Assembly: GCF_003937825.1 (NCBI RefSeq)
Contig: NZ_RSFW01000017.1
Location: forward strand, 186,001 to 250,000
From: Mesobacillus subterraneus
GTDB lineage: Bacteria > Bacillota > Bacilli > Bacillales > Cytobacillaceae
DNA: 64,000 nt
Direction of reading: 5' to 3'
In this document: positions 41,367 through 50,307 of the stretch, piece by piece
How positions within the stretch are numbered: the first letter of the stretch is position 1
Layout: each line of letters opens with the position of its first letter
The notes under the pieces: model-generated
The model's input: only the letters and a program-made list of their open reading frames with translations
What the model was told of the DNA's origin: nothing
Database searches by the model: none
Translations under genes and position numbers: made by a program

Positions 41367-42869
41367 TTATTTATTCATTTCCTGCTTTAGAACTTCGATT
41401 GCTTTTTTAATCTGCGGATCATCTTGTTTGATTTGCTCACGAAGCGAATTCATCAATTCAATTGTTGAGCTGCCTTTAAGCAAGCCTGTTTCTTCCAGTT
41501 CCTTAGATTTTTGGAATTCAACGACAGCATCCTTCGTCTTCTCGTCAAAATATCCATCTTCACGGCCTGGATCAAAACCAAGAGCCTTCAGCATTTTCTG
41601 GGCTGTCCTCACCTGCTCGGAAGCGGTTGATACAGTAAGTTCTGCATCCGGATCAATGAAAGGCAAGCTTGCATATTCCGGCATGCCAACTTCATGGTCT
41701 GGCTTAATGCCCTTCTTATGAATCCAGTTGCCCTTTGGTGTCAGCCATTTTTCTGTCGTGAATTTCATATTGGAACCATCAGAGAAATCTTCCGCTCTCT
41801 GCACAGTACCTTTTCCGAAGGATTTTTCACCTACTAAAGGCACACCAGCTGACTCACTGACTGCACCAGCCAGGATTTCAGAGGCACTAGCACTTCCCTT
41901 GTCGATCAGGACGACTAATGGAAGTTCATGATTGTTCTTGTTTTCTGATCCATATTTTTCAACATTGCCTGCCCTGTCTTCCACCTGGAACAGAATTTCC
42001 CCTTCGGGAACAAACAGGCTGGAGATTTTGATTGCCTGGTCAAGAAGTCCACCTGGATTTTGGCGGAGATCAAGGACAAGCCCCTTCATCCCCTGCTTTT
42101 GCAGGTCGTTCAAGATGTCGACCAGCTCGGTAGCAGTGTTCTGGGAGAAGTTTGTGATTTGAACTTTAGCGATTCCATCTTCAAGCATCTCGCCATAAAC
42201 CGTTTCAATCGGGATTGTATCCCGGGTAATTGTGACATCCACTGGCTTTTCAGCACCCTGGCGAAGGATGGACAATTTAACGTCAGTCCCTTTTTCTCCT
42301 CTGATGAGTGAGACTGCTTCTGTTGAACTCATACCTTGAAGGCTTTTTCCATCTACAGACATGATTTTGTCTTCAGGCTGGAGTCCAGCTTTTTCAGCGG
42401 GGGACCCTTTCAAAGGAGTTACGACAAAGATACTGCCTTCCCTTTCCTGGATTTCAGCTCCAATGCCTTCAAATGAAGAAGAAAGGCTCTCATGAAAATT
42501 CTTGGCATCTTCCTTGCTCATATAATCCGAATATGGATCATCCAGGGATTTCAACATGCCATCTATCGCACCATTTATTAATTTTTCCTGGTCGATTTCC
42601 TGATAATAGTCATTTTTCAGTGTGTCATAAGCATCATATAGCTTAGCAAATTCTTCTCTTTCCCTGATTACCTGTACTGCTGGCTTATCTTCACCGAAAG
42701 CGAGCGCTAAGGTAGTGATGCCTGCTGTTAAAAAAACGAGAAAAAACAGCAGCATTGCAAAGTGGAACTTTTTTATCCGAAGAAAACTACTCTTAGTCTC
42801 GGCCTCTGCAGCCTTTTCTTGACCGATTGTTTCTTCTTTGTTTTCTTCATTGCTTTTTTGCTGATCCAA
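41367..42869 (-). CDS. ctpA: Carboxyl-terminal processing protease (S41)
   Basis: A 500-residue membrane-anchored protease. It has a charged N-terminus, one membrane segment, an N-terminal helical domain, a PDZ domain (about 120-200; GIGAEIQEREGSIFV), the S41 core with catalytic Ser in DKGSASASEILAGA and Lys in EKSFGKGTVQ, and a C-terminal peptidoglycan-binding domain (KMLKALGFDPGREDGYFDE). Position next to yodJ-deoD suggests CtpA rather than CtpB. The TTG start at 42869 has a GGTGA-type site; another TTG at 42890 is possible. Confidence 0.9.
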   Translation of the reverse strand: MDQQKSNEENKEETIGQEKAAEAETKSSFLRIKKFHFAMLLFFLVFLTAGITTLALAFGEDKPAVQVIREREEFAKLYDAYDTLKNDYYQEIDQEKLINGAIDGMLKSLDDPYSDYMSKEDAKNFHESLSSSFEGIGAEIQEREGSIFVVTPLKGSPAEKAGLQPEDKIMSVDGKSLQGMSSTEAVSLIRGEKGTDVKLSILRQGAEKPVDVTITRDTIPIETVYGEMLEDGIAKVQITNFSQNTATELVDILNDLQKQGMKGLVLDLRQNPGGLLDQAIKISSLFVPEGEILFQVEDRAGNVEKYGSENKNNHELPLVVLIDKGSASASEILAGAVSESAGVPLVGEKSFGKGTVQRAEDFSDGSNMKFTTEKWLTPKGNWIHKKGIKPDHEVGMPEYASLPFIDPDAELTVSTASEQVRTAQKMLKALGFDPGREDGYFDEKTKDAVVEFQKSKELEETGLLKGSSTIELMNSLREQIKQDDPQIKKAIEVLKQEMNK

Positions 42870-42969
42870 TCCCTTTTCACCACTTTCCAATCAAGCTTAA
42901 AATCCTTAATGTTTAGGATAACATTTTTACTGTGAAATTAACAGAAAAATAGGAAGAGCCTTTTTGCGC

Positions 42970-43000
42970 AAAAAAGCAGCGGTCAAGAACCGCTGCTTTT
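42970..43000 (-). terminator. Terminator of copZ
   Basis: Stem AAAAGCAGCGGT/ACCGCTGCTTTT on the minus strand, then TTTTT. Confidence 0.9.
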
Positions 43001-43005
43001 GAGTC

Positions 43006-43212
43006 TTATTCTACATCGTAACCTTGATCTTCAACTGCTGTTTTCATTTTGCCTACTTCTGCTTTTGAAGCATCATATTCTACTTCAGCAGTTCCTTCTG
43101 AAAGGGAAACGACCACGCTGGCCACTCCATCTACACCCATAAGAGCGTTCTTTACAGCCTTTTCGCAGTGTCCACAAGTCATTCCTGATACATTTAGAGT
43201 TGTTTTTTCCAT
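43006..43212 (-). CDS. copZ: Copper chaperone CopZ
   Basis: A 68-residue HMA-fold chaperone with the Cu(I) site GMTCGHC near residue 12. It passes copper to CopA. It lies 28 bases after copA and ends in its own terminator, so copA-copZ is one unit. Confidence 0.94.
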   Translation of the reverse strand: MEKTTLNVSGMTCGHCEKAVKNALMGVDGVASVVVSLSEGTAEVEYDASKAEVGKMKTAVEDQGYDVE

Positions 43213-43240
43213 TATAATCTTCCTCTCTTTTATTATAAAT

Positions 43241-45637
43241 TTATAACTTAATCCGCTTCAAACGAAGGGAATTAGTCACGACTGAAACTGAACTGAATGC
43301 CATAGCGGCTCCTGCAACCCATGGAGCCAGAAGACCCATGGCGGCAATCGGGATTCCTGCTGAGTTGTATGCCAGTGCCCAGAACAGGTTTTGGCGGATG
43401 TTTTTCATCGTCTTCTTGCTCAGTGAAATGGCTTTTGGAATCAGTGTCAGTTCACCGCCAAGAATCGTAACATCTGCAGCTTCTATAGCTACATCCGTTC
43501 CAGTACCTATGGCAATCCCAATGTCAGCAAGAGCTAGCGCAGGCGCGTCATTGATTCCATCGCCGACCATGGCGACCTTCTTGCCCTGGAGCTGAAGTTC
43601 TTTTACATGGTTCGCCTTTTCTTCGGGCAATACTTCTGCAATGACATTTTCAACTCCTACCTGGGCTGCAATCGCTCGGGCAGTGCGCGTATTGTCACCA
43701 GTAAGCATATAGACTTCAATGCCGAGGGATTTCAGTTCCTCGATGGCTGTCTTGGCCGTTTCTTTGACAGTATCGGCAACGGCCACGATGCCATTGATTT
43801 TATTTCCGATGGCAATCATCATGGCAGTTTTCCCTTCAAGCTCCAGCTTTTCGAGCCTTTGCTCATACCTGTCGAATTCGACTCCCTCTTTGTTCATCAG
43901 TTTCCGTGTGCCGACAAATACTTTTTCGCCATTAAGGGTTGCTTTGATCCCATGCCCTGGAATGGCTTCAAACTCCTCGATTGGGAGGATTTCAACACTC
44001 CTGGAGGCTCCATATTCTACGATCGCTTCTGCAAGAGGGTGCTCTGAGGCCTTTTCAGCAGAAACGAGATATTGAAGGACCTTATCTTCGTCCCCAAAAA
44101 GTTCAATATCTGTCACGCTTGGCTTCCCTTTTGTAATTGTACCCGTTTTATCAAGAACAATAGCATCAATTTTATGAGTGGCTTCCAAATGCTCTCCGCC
44201 TTTGAATAAAATGCCGGTTTCTGCGCCCTTCCCTGTACCGACCATGATTGAGGTTGGCGTAGCAAGACCCAGAGCACATGGGCACGCGATGACAAGCACA
44301 GCAATAGCCGTTTCAAGTGCTGATGCAAAATCCCCCGGAGTGATAAGGAAATACCAGACCAGGAAGGTCACTATCGCAATTCCGACAACAATCGGGACAA
44401 AGATGCCGGAAATCTGGTCTGCCACTCGCTGTATTGGTGCTTTGCTTCCCTGGGCATCTTCGACAACCTTGATGATCCCTGCAAGCGCAGTATCTTTTCC
44501 AACCTTAGTTGCGGTCATCGTCAATGTTCCGTTTTTGTTGATTGTTGCACCAATCAAAGAGTCTCCCGGTACCTTTTCAACAGGTATGGATTCACCGGTG
44601 ATCATCGCTTCATCCACTGCAGATTGACCTGACACGACCTTACCATCGACAGGAATTTTCTCACCTGGTTTTACAATGATCGTTTCATTTACTTTCACAT
44701 CTTCAATAGGCACTTTTATTTCTTGGCCCTCTCTAATGACGGTCGCTTCTTTTGCCTGCAGGCTTAAAAGCGTTGAGATAGCTTCAGTCGTCCGTCCTTT
44801 TGCCAGCGCTTCGAAAAGCTTCCCTACGAGGATTAAGGTAATCAGGACTGCACTTGTTTCAAAGTATAAATGCGGCATATAATCTGGATTTCCGAGAGTT
44901 TTTATTCCTTCGGCCAGACTGTAAAAATAGGCTGCCGAGGTCCCCAGAGCAACAAGGACATCCATATTCGCACTTTTATTTTTCAGTGATTTATATGCAC
45001 CCACATAGAACTGTCCGCCGATCCAGAATTGGACCGGAGTTGCCAGCAGCAGCTGGAACCATGGATTCATGAGAATATGAGGCATTGGAAGCCCTGTATC
45101 CCAAGGCGCATGGCCTATCATTGTATACAAGAGCGGGAGAGATAAAAGAATCGAAATAAACAACTTGCGTTTTTTAGCGTTAATTTCCTCTTCTTTCTGC
45201 TGGGCCTTGGCTTCTCGCTGTACTTTTTCTTTCGCATCATATCCAAGGTCCTGTATTTTGCTAATGACTTTCTCGATGGAGAGAACGCCGCTGTTGAATT
45301 CTACAGAAGCTGATTCGGTTGCCAAATTGACATTGGCTGACACCATTCCTTCCATCTTATTGAGGACCTTCTCGATCCTAGTCGAGCAGGCTGCACAAGT
45401 CATTCCAAAAACATCAAGATCAACCTTTTCATTCCTTACACCGTACCCAAGGTCATTGATTTTATTAAAAATATCATCAGGTTTGATTTTATCTGGTTCG
45501 TATGTGACAGAGGCATTTTCCATCGCCAGGTTTACAGATGCCTCCACGCCGTCCATCTTATTCAGGACTTTTTCAATCCTTGTGGAACAAGAGGCACATG
45601 TCATACCGGTAATGTCGAAGGTCATTTGTTCTTTCAT
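43241..45637 (-). CDS. copA: Copper-exporting P1B-type ATPase CopA
   Basis: A 798-residue pump. Two N-terminal HMA domains carry GMTCASC (Cys14, Cys17) and GMTCAAC (near 82-85). The membrane domain has the CPC metal site in [12 protein letters not shown], the phosphorylation loop [20 protein letters not shown] and [10 protein letters not shown]. It exports Cu(I) from the cytoplasm. An overlapping CsoR-type promoter/operator lies about 50 bases upstream, so it should respond to copper. No csoR gene is in the window. Confidence 0.96.
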   Translation of the reverse strand: MKEQMTFDITGMTCASCSTRIEKVLNKMDGVEASVNLAMENASVTYEPDKIKPDDIFNKINDLGYGVRNEKVDLDVFGMTCAACSTRIEKVLNKMEGMVSANVNLATESASVEFNSGVLSIEKVISKIQDLGYDAKEKVQREAKAQQKEEEINAKKRKLFISILLSLPLLYTMIGHAPWDTGLPMPHILMNPWFQLLLATPVQFWIGGQFYVGAYKSLKNKSANMDVLVALGTSAAYFYSLAEGIKTLGNPDYMPHLYFETSAVLITLILVGKLFEALAKGRTTEAISTLLSLQAKEATVIREGQEIKVPIEDVKVNETIIVKPGEKIPVDGKVVSGQSAVDEAMITGESIPVEKVPGDSLIGATINKNGTLTMTATKVGKDTALAGIIKVVEDAQGSKAPIQRVADQISGIFVPIVVGIAIVTFLVWYFLITPGDFASALETAIAVLVIACPCALGLATPTSIMVGTGKGAETGILFKGGEHLEATHKIDAIVLDKTGTITKGKPSVTDIELFGDEDKVLQYLVSAEKASEHPLAEAIVEYGASRSVEILPIEEFEAIPGHGIKATLNGEKVFVGTRKLMNKEGVEFDRYEQRLEKLELEGKTAMMIAIGNKINGIVAVADTVKETAKTAIEELKSLGIEVYMLTGDNTRTARAIAAQVGVENVIAEVLPEEKANHVKELQLQGKKVAMVGDGINDAPALALADIGIAIGTGTDVAIEAADVTILGGELTLIPKAISLSKKTMKNIRQNLFWALAYNSAGIPIAAMGLLAPWVAGAAMAFSSVSVVTNSLRLKRIKL

Positions 45638-45685
45638 ATTTCCACCCCTCTTCGATCTGGTTTGTTTTGTTTATCTTCAATAATT

Positions 45686-45714
45686 ACTATACCCCTGTAT
45701 AGTATATTTTGCAA
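45686..45714 (-). promoter_or_regulatory. copA promoter with embedded CsoR operator
   Basis: On the minus strand TTGCAA (45709-45714), a 17-base spacer and TATAGT (45686-45691). The palindrome ACTATAC-CCCT-GTATAGT at 45686-45703 fills the spacer and -10, the layout of a CsoR-repressed promoter. Confidence 0.75.
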
Positions 45715-45795
45715 CCATAAAAATCGCCTATTTTTAATTTTAGCGTTTCTTTCATATCCTACAGTTAAAAAAATCACACTTTTATAATGGTTAAA

Positions 45796-45824
45796 GAAAA
45801 AGCCCGGCAATATGCCGAGGCTTT
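45796..45824 (-). terminator. Terminator of yodJ
   Basis: Stem AAAGCCTCGGCA/TGCCGGGCTTT-type with a short loop and T-rich tail on the minus strand. Confidence 0.8.
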
Positions 45825-45829
45825 CTGTA

Positions 45830-46684
45830 TTATATTTTCTTCACGTTTTCGAAATACTCTTCCAATGTCCAGTCATTTTCATAGATTTCCTTAGCAGCCT
45901 TGACTCCTACAAATCTGAAATGCCAAGGCTCATACATATAGCCAGTTATAGCCTCTTTACCCCTTGGGTATCTGAGGATAAACCCGAATTTGTGGGCATT
46001 GTGTGCAAGCCAAACGCCTTCTTTGGTTTTGCCGAACTGTTCATTAAGGTTAAAATCATTGGTTTTGCTCGAAATATCCATCGTCAATCCGGTCTGGTGC
46101 TCACTGCTGCCAGGCCGCGCAACCGCCTGAAGGGCTTTTTCCTCTCCGACCTTTTGCACCTCAGCACTGAATAGGGTTTCCTGGCGCCCATAGGATCGAA
46201 ATCCGGAGACTGCAGCCAACTCTATCCCGTCCGACATAGCGGCATCAAACATTTTTTCCAGAGCATCTGCTGCCTCTTTCCTCATCAGGCTCTTTTCCAG
46301 CTTTGCATCGCCAAAAGAGAAGGGCACATTCGGGCGAACCAAATCGTCCGGGATGTAATCCTCAGGTAAGCCAAACAATTTATTAACAAGGGACAGAGTG
46401 TTTTGCGGATTTCGAATGACATTTTTGCCATCTGTCTCCTGGACGATATTAAAATAACCAGCCTCAAGGGTCAACTCCTCCTCAGAAAGGTTGTCCGCTC
46501 CTTCTGGCTCTTCATTTGTTCGGTTCTCTGATTCACTTTCAGTCATCTCTGCAGGATTATCTGGATCCTGGTCTTGTCCAAAGAACTTTTCTCCCACATA
46601 AGGAATCTTTTCCAAGTATGGCTCAACAGGGGCACAGCCTGCTAAAAGCAAGGGAATCGCTGCAAACATCAATATTCTTTTCAT
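45830..46684 (-). CDS. yodJ: D-alanyl-D-alanine carboxypeptidase, VanY family lipoprotein
   Basis: A 284-residue lipoprotein with lipobox LLAGC. A low-complexity acidic linker of about 60 residues is followed by the VanY/LdcB domain with SGFRSYGRQ, the zinc motif SEHQTGLTMDIS and EPWHFRFVG. It trims peptidoglycan stem peptides at the outer membrane face. ATG 46684 has GGTGG upstream; a TTG at 46696 gives four more residues. It is next to deoD as in B. subtilis. Confidence 0.9.
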   Translation of the reverse strand: MKRILMFAAIPLLLAGCAPVEPYLEKIPYVGEKFFGQDQDPDNPAEMTESESENRTNEEPEGADNLSEEELTLEAGYFNIVQETDGKNVIRNPQNTLSLVNKLFGLPEDYIPDDLVRPNVPFSFGDAKLEKSLMRKEAADALEKMFDAAMSDGIELAAVSGFRSYGRQETLFSAEVQKVGEEKALQAVARPGSSEHQTGLTMDISSKTNDFNLNEQFGKTKEGVWLAHNAHKFGFILRYPRGKEAITGYMYEPWHFRFVGVKAAKEIYENDWTLEEYFENVKKI

Positions 46685-46823
46685 TGTTTCCACCAATCTT
46701 CCACATTTTAAAACAATATTATCATTCTAACATCTTTCGCCTAACTTTCGTATGGCCTTTTTTCCCATTCTTGTCCATTCACAGTATGGCTGCCTACAAA
46801 GAAAGGCAAACCTGTTATAAAAA

Positions 46824-46853
46824 GAAAAACCCTTCCAATTAGGAAAGGGTTTT
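46824..46853 (-). terminator. Terminator of deoD
   Basis: Stem AAAACCCTTTCC/GGAAGGGTTTT with a five-base loop, then T-rich tail. Confidence 0.9.
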
Positions 46854-46860
46854 CACAAGC

Positions 46861-47565
46861 TTATTCTTTAATTGCAGCTTCAAGAGCGACTTCTATCATA
46901 TCATTGAATGTTGTCTGGCGCTCTTCAGAAGTTGTCTCTTCGCCAGTGAGGATATGGTCGCTGACTGTCAGGATGGACAGCGCCTTACGGTCATATTTTG
47001 CCGCCAATGTGTATAGAGCAGTTGTTTCCATTTCTACTGCGAGAATTTTATATTGTGCCCATTTTTCCAATTCTGCATTGTCGTTGTAGAACTGGTCAGC
47101 AGTGAACACGTTTCCGACTTTGAGGTTCAAGCCCTTTTCAAGTCCGGTATTGTAAGCCTTATATAATAAGTCAAAATCGGCAGTCGGGGCATAGTCCACT
47201 CCGCCGAATGTCAAGCGGTTCATTTGTGAATCTGTGGATGAACTCATAGCCAGGATGACGTCCCGCACTTTGACATCCTTCTGGATAGCTCCGCATGTTC
47301 CAACTCGGATTAAATTTTGAACATTATAGCTGTTCATTAATTCATTAATATAAATCGAAATGGAAGGAACACCCATTCCAGTACCTTGTACTGAAATCCG
47401 CTTTCCTTTATATGTACCTGTGTAGCCAAACATATTCCTTACTTCATTATATAATTGTGCATCTTCAAGAAATGTTTCAGCGATATATTTTGCCCTTAAA
47501 GGATCACCGGGAAGCAATACCGTTTCTGCGATTTCATTTTCTTTAGCACCAATATGTACACTCAT
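46861..47565 (-). CDS. deoD: Purine nucleoside phosphorylase, DeoD type
   Basis: A 234-residue hexameric-type phosphorylase that splits purine nucleosides with phosphate. It has [13 protein letters not shown] (phosphate site) near residue 18, VGTCGAIQ near 88 and [13 protein letters not shown] near 180, with the catalytic Asp in SDHILTGE. It is next to yodJ as in B. subtilis and has its own terminator. Confidence 0.97.
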   Translation of the reverse strand: MSVHIGAKENEIAETVLLPGDPLRAKYIAETFLEDAQLYNEVRNMFGYTGTYKGKRISVQGTGMGVPSISIYINELMNSYNVQNLIRVGTCGAIQKDVKVRDVILAMSSSTDSQMNRLTFGGVDYAPTADFDLLYKAYNTGLEKGLNLKVGNVFTADQFYNDNAELEKWAQYKILAVEMETTALYTLAAKYDRKALSILTVSDHILTGEETTSEERQTTFNDMIEVALEAAIKE

Positions 47566-47744
47566 CTTAAATCCTCCATCCTATAGGTTGCTCCTTAAAA
47601 ACTATACCACAATATAGCTAAGCAGGAAAATCTTCAGTTTCATGACAATTTTATTAACGGGAAAGCTAGAGATAGCTTTACCAAAGGCAATGCAAAAAAT
47701 TCCTGATCCGTTGGACACTCATCTAGAGAAAGGGGAGAAAACAA

Positions 47745-47876
47745 ATGGGTAAAAAGCATCGAAACAGAATCAACTCGCCGAAGAAGAACAACCACATACC
47801 AGCTGAAGCAATCGTTGCCGAGCAGGAAGCTCACGGCAAGGAATTCTCCGCAAATGGAAGAAAGCGTAAGGGGTAA
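47745..47876 (+). CDS. Small basic protein of unknown function (43 residues)
   Basis: The peptide starts MGKKHRNRINSPKKNNHIPA and ends NGRKRKG, strongly basic. GGGGAG lies seven bases ahead of the ATG, so it is probably real. It is like short conserved basic proteins found in Bacillaceae; I cannot name the family. It is convergent with spo0M. Confidence 0.6.
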   Translation: MGKKHRNRINSPKKNNHIPAEAIVAEQEAHGKEFSANGRKRKG

Positions 47877-47913
47877 AAAAAAAGACGATGAGGCCATTGC
47901 TTCATCGTCCTTT
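47876..47913 (-). terminator. Terminator of spo0M
   Basis: Stem AAAGGACGATGA/TCATCGTC-type with T-run on the minus strand, between convergent genes. Confidence 0.82.
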
Positions 47914-47920
47914 CATTGAA

Positions 47921-48691
47921 TCAAGAATAGCGCTGAATGGTATTTTGGAATTTACGCTGCAATGTATGCACTTCAGAAGCATGTACAGTCAGTCTGACAA
48001 ATGTTTCGTCCATTCCCATTGCCTCGGATAAGAAGCCGCCAAGTCCTCTTGCTTTTCGGTCCACCTGCATAAGCACTTCAATTTCGTTTTCATTCAAAGG
48101 ATAAAAAATCAGTTCCAGTTCATCCAGCCTTCCTCTGAACGGGCCTGAAGAAGGTACGAATTCGAATTCCTGTACAAATGGCAAACGCCTGCGAAGATGT
48201 CTAGGAGCTTGTTCGCACTCCGCTTCTCTCAAACGGAACCCAAGCTGTCCAACTGCATTGAAAATGCCTTCCATTAATGGATTTGGGACGACTGTCAGAA
48301 AATCCTTGTCTGTTGGGTCAACCGCATTCTTGATATCAAGGCCAGTTGACACCCAAACCTTTGTCTTGCCCATTGACAATGGCATTTCAAGTGGCAGTCT
48401 GAAAGAGAATGGGATTTCCTTCAGCTCGTTTTCCCTGATTACAAATGACTGAGTCAGCTTGAAACGGTCGATTTCGGCTGTGGCTGTATATTTCTTTTCA
48501 TCAACTTCTTTTATATAAGTTGTATGTAAACTCAAATAGATGTCATCAATATTCTGCTCTGTGCTTCCGCCACGGATAAACACAATTCCACGTACCTCTT
48601 CCCCTGGCATAACGCGATCCTTTTCAAGTTTAGTATCAACCTTTGCAGAACCAATCCCCACACTGGCAAAAACTTTATTGAAAAATGACAT
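47921..48691 (-). CDS. spo0M: Sporulation-control protein Spo0M
   Basis: A 256-residue arrestin-like protein starting MSFFNKVFASVGIGSAKVDT. PGEEVRGIVFIRGGSTEQNI and the KIPFSFRLPLEMP-type strand order match Spo0M. In B. subtilis it affects early sporulation and cell shape. It is single, with its own terminator. Confidence 0.9.
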   Translation of the reverse strand: MSFFNKVFASVGIGSAKVDTKLEKDRVMPGEEVRGIVFIRGGSTEQNIDDIYLSLHTTYIKEVDEKKYTATAEIDRFKLTQSFVIRENELKEIPFSFRLPLEMPLSMGKTKVWVSTGLDIKNAVDPTDKDFLTVVPNPLMEGIFNAVGQLGFRLREAECEQAPRHLRRRLPFVQEFEFVPSSGPFRGRLDELELIFYPLNENEIEVLMQVDRKARGLGGFLSEAMGMDETFVRLTVHASEVHTLQRKFQNTIQRYS

Positions 48692-48780
48692 TCCTTATTC
48701 CTCCCTGGACCTTCATTTTTTATTTCATATTTATATATACGGTTGTTATGGAGCAGGGTTTCAATCTTGATAAAATTTTC

Positions 48781-48814
48781 AAAAAATAAAAAGGCAGAGC
48801 CGCTGCATCTGCCT
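48781..48814 (-). terminator. Terminator of yozD
   Basis: Stem AGGCAGA/TCTGCCT with a nine-base loop, then TTTTTATTTTTT on the minus strand. Confidence 0.75.
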
Positions 48815-48827
48815 AAAATAGAATGCT

Positions 48828-49001
48828 TTAGTCAATATCCTGTTCTTCATCGATGATGCACTTTTCAATCAGATATTCAAATGTGATATCTGCCATCTCC
48901 TCTAGTTCCTCTTCAGTGGGAACGTATCCCCTCTTTACAAGTTCATGAAAGAAAAATTCAGCAATTTCTTCTGTATCGATAAAAACCTCAATCTCTTTCA
49001 C
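48828..49001 (-). CDS. yozD: YozD-family protein
   Basis: A 57-residue acidic protein starting with GTG (MKEIEVFIDTEEIAEFFFHE) and continuing EELEEMADITFEYLIEKC. It matches B. subtilis YozD as recalled. Function unknown. AAGGGGGG lies seven bases ahead of the GTG. It is next to yodN as in B. subtilis. Confidence 0.82.
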   Translation of the reverse strand: MKEIEVFIDTEEIAEFFFHELVKRGYVPTEEELEEMADITFEYLIEKCIIDEEQDID

Positions 49002-49140
49002 AGATTCGCCCCCCTTTATTATTCCAAATGTATGTGAATCAGGCCCGTTTCATGCCAAGCTTGGAAATTTTTTCGTATACGTTCTAATCAGATGGGACAA
49101 GCATAGAATGGAATAACTTAAAATACGGGAGTGAATGTTC

Positions 49141-49311
49141 ATGGAAAGACTGGCTCTGATCTCTGAAAAATTCCTGGAGGATGTTAATAAAGAAGATAGT
49201 GTAATCATTGAAATGTTTGAAAGCATTGTGCAGTTTTTATTTAAGATCATTCTTGTAGCGGGCGTTCCTTTTATGACTTATGTGCTGCTCCAATTCACCG
49301 GATTAATTTAA
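49141..49311 (+). CDS. Small membrane protein (56 residues)
   Basis: The peptide starts MERLALISEKFLEDVNKEDS and has one membrane helix near the end (FKIILVAGVPFMTYVLLQF). GGAGTGA lies six bases ahead of the ATG. The last four bases overlap the end of yodN on the other strand. Family unknown. Confidence 0.6.
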   Translation: MERLALISEKFLEDVNKEDSVIIEMFESIVQFLFKIILVAGVPFMTYVLLQFTGLI

Positions 49312-50006
49312 ACATGGCTTTTGCCGTCGTTATTAACGAGGATTGACAGCTTGCGCAGAATGACTCTCATTACATGAGCGTACTCATCATCATTGAACCA
49401 TTTGTATAGGATGCGATAATCATTATAAATGTCGAGCAGATTATCAATCGTCATTCTTTTTTGATTGATTTTCCGCAATTCTTCCTTTTCTCCGGCTCGG
49501 GGATGCTGAACCTTTTTTTCAAGGTTGACCGATGGTTTCACCTCTTTGTTTGCCGAAAATAGCAGGCCGAGTTTTTGGATGAACGTCTCCGCACTGTCCG
49601 AATCCGCTACCAGAGTCAGTTCCTCTTCTCCCGCTTCAAGCCATTCTCCATCTTTGATCCTCGAAAGCTCATATATGACATCTTCCCAGGCATCTTCTTT
49701 ATATCTCCAGATTTCTGTCCTGAACCCTACCACTTTAAAAAGGTCTGCACCATATCCTTTGACCTGGACTAAATCACCAAAGAAATATTTGTATTCGATG
49801 TCGATTTGCTCCTTTTCAAGCAGCTTTCCATCATACTCAGAGAGCATTTGTAAACTTGTTTCCAGATACAAGCCCTCGCTTTTGTTTATCTCATATACAT
49901 GAAGGCCATCAAGCCACTTTATATCCGTCACTTTCCCCACAGTCCCATAAATAGTGATCACGACTGTATCACCGATGTTAAATTTAGGTTTCTTCCGTTT
50001 TTCCAT
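49308..50006 (-). CDS. yodN: YodN-like hypothetical protein
   Basis: A 232-residue soluble protein starting MEKRKKPKFNIGDTVVITIYG, with two SH3-like stretches (GDTVVITIYGTVGKVTDIKW and GDLVQVKGYGADLFKVVGF) and a helical C-terminus. By position beside yozD it corresponds to B. subtilis YodN. Function unknown. ATG 50006 has GAGAGG nine bases upstream; an ATG at 50015 overlaps that site. Confidence 0.75.
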   Translation of the reverse strand: MEKRKKPKFNIGDTVVITIYGTVGKVTDIKWLDGLHVYEINKSEGLYLETSLQMLSEYDGKLLEKEQIDIEYKYFFGDLVQVKGYGADLFKVVGFRTEIWRYKEDAWEDVIYELSRIKDGEWLEAGEEELTLVADSDSAETFIQKLGLLFSANKEVKPSVNLEKKVQHPRAGEKEELRKINQKRMTIDNLLDIYNDYRILYKWFNDDEYAHVMRVILRKLSILVNNDGKSHV

Positions 50007-50185
50007 TGCCTCCATCCTCTCAACGATGAGTCGTGAATAGTGATTACAACAGTATATGCATTATTCTGAAAATCGCCACGCCTAGATGAGGAAGGATGAT
50101 TATTTTGAGTTGAGAATGCTTTAACAAATAAGGAAGATAAGGAATTTAAAATGAATTCTAAAACTATGTTACAAAAATAGAAGCA

Positions 50186-50232
50186 AAAAGAACCGATTCA
50201 CTTCCAAAACATAGAAGTGAATCGGTTCTTTT
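50186..50232 (-). terminator. Strong terminator of the opuF operon
   Basis: A 19-bp perfect stem (AAAAGAACCGATTCACTTC on the outer arm) with a nine-base loop, ending in T-rich sequence on the minus strand. Confidence 0.9.
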
Positions 50233-50307
50233 CATTTGGATTTTCAAGAAAATCTAAAAAATCGGCAAATTTTCAGTGGCCTCTAATACCCAGGCGGTTT
50301 TCTTCCT

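Noticed and set aside
47640-47897. 85-residue frame on the minus strand
   Set aside because: It is the complement of the small basic gene at 47745 and lacks a ribosome site.
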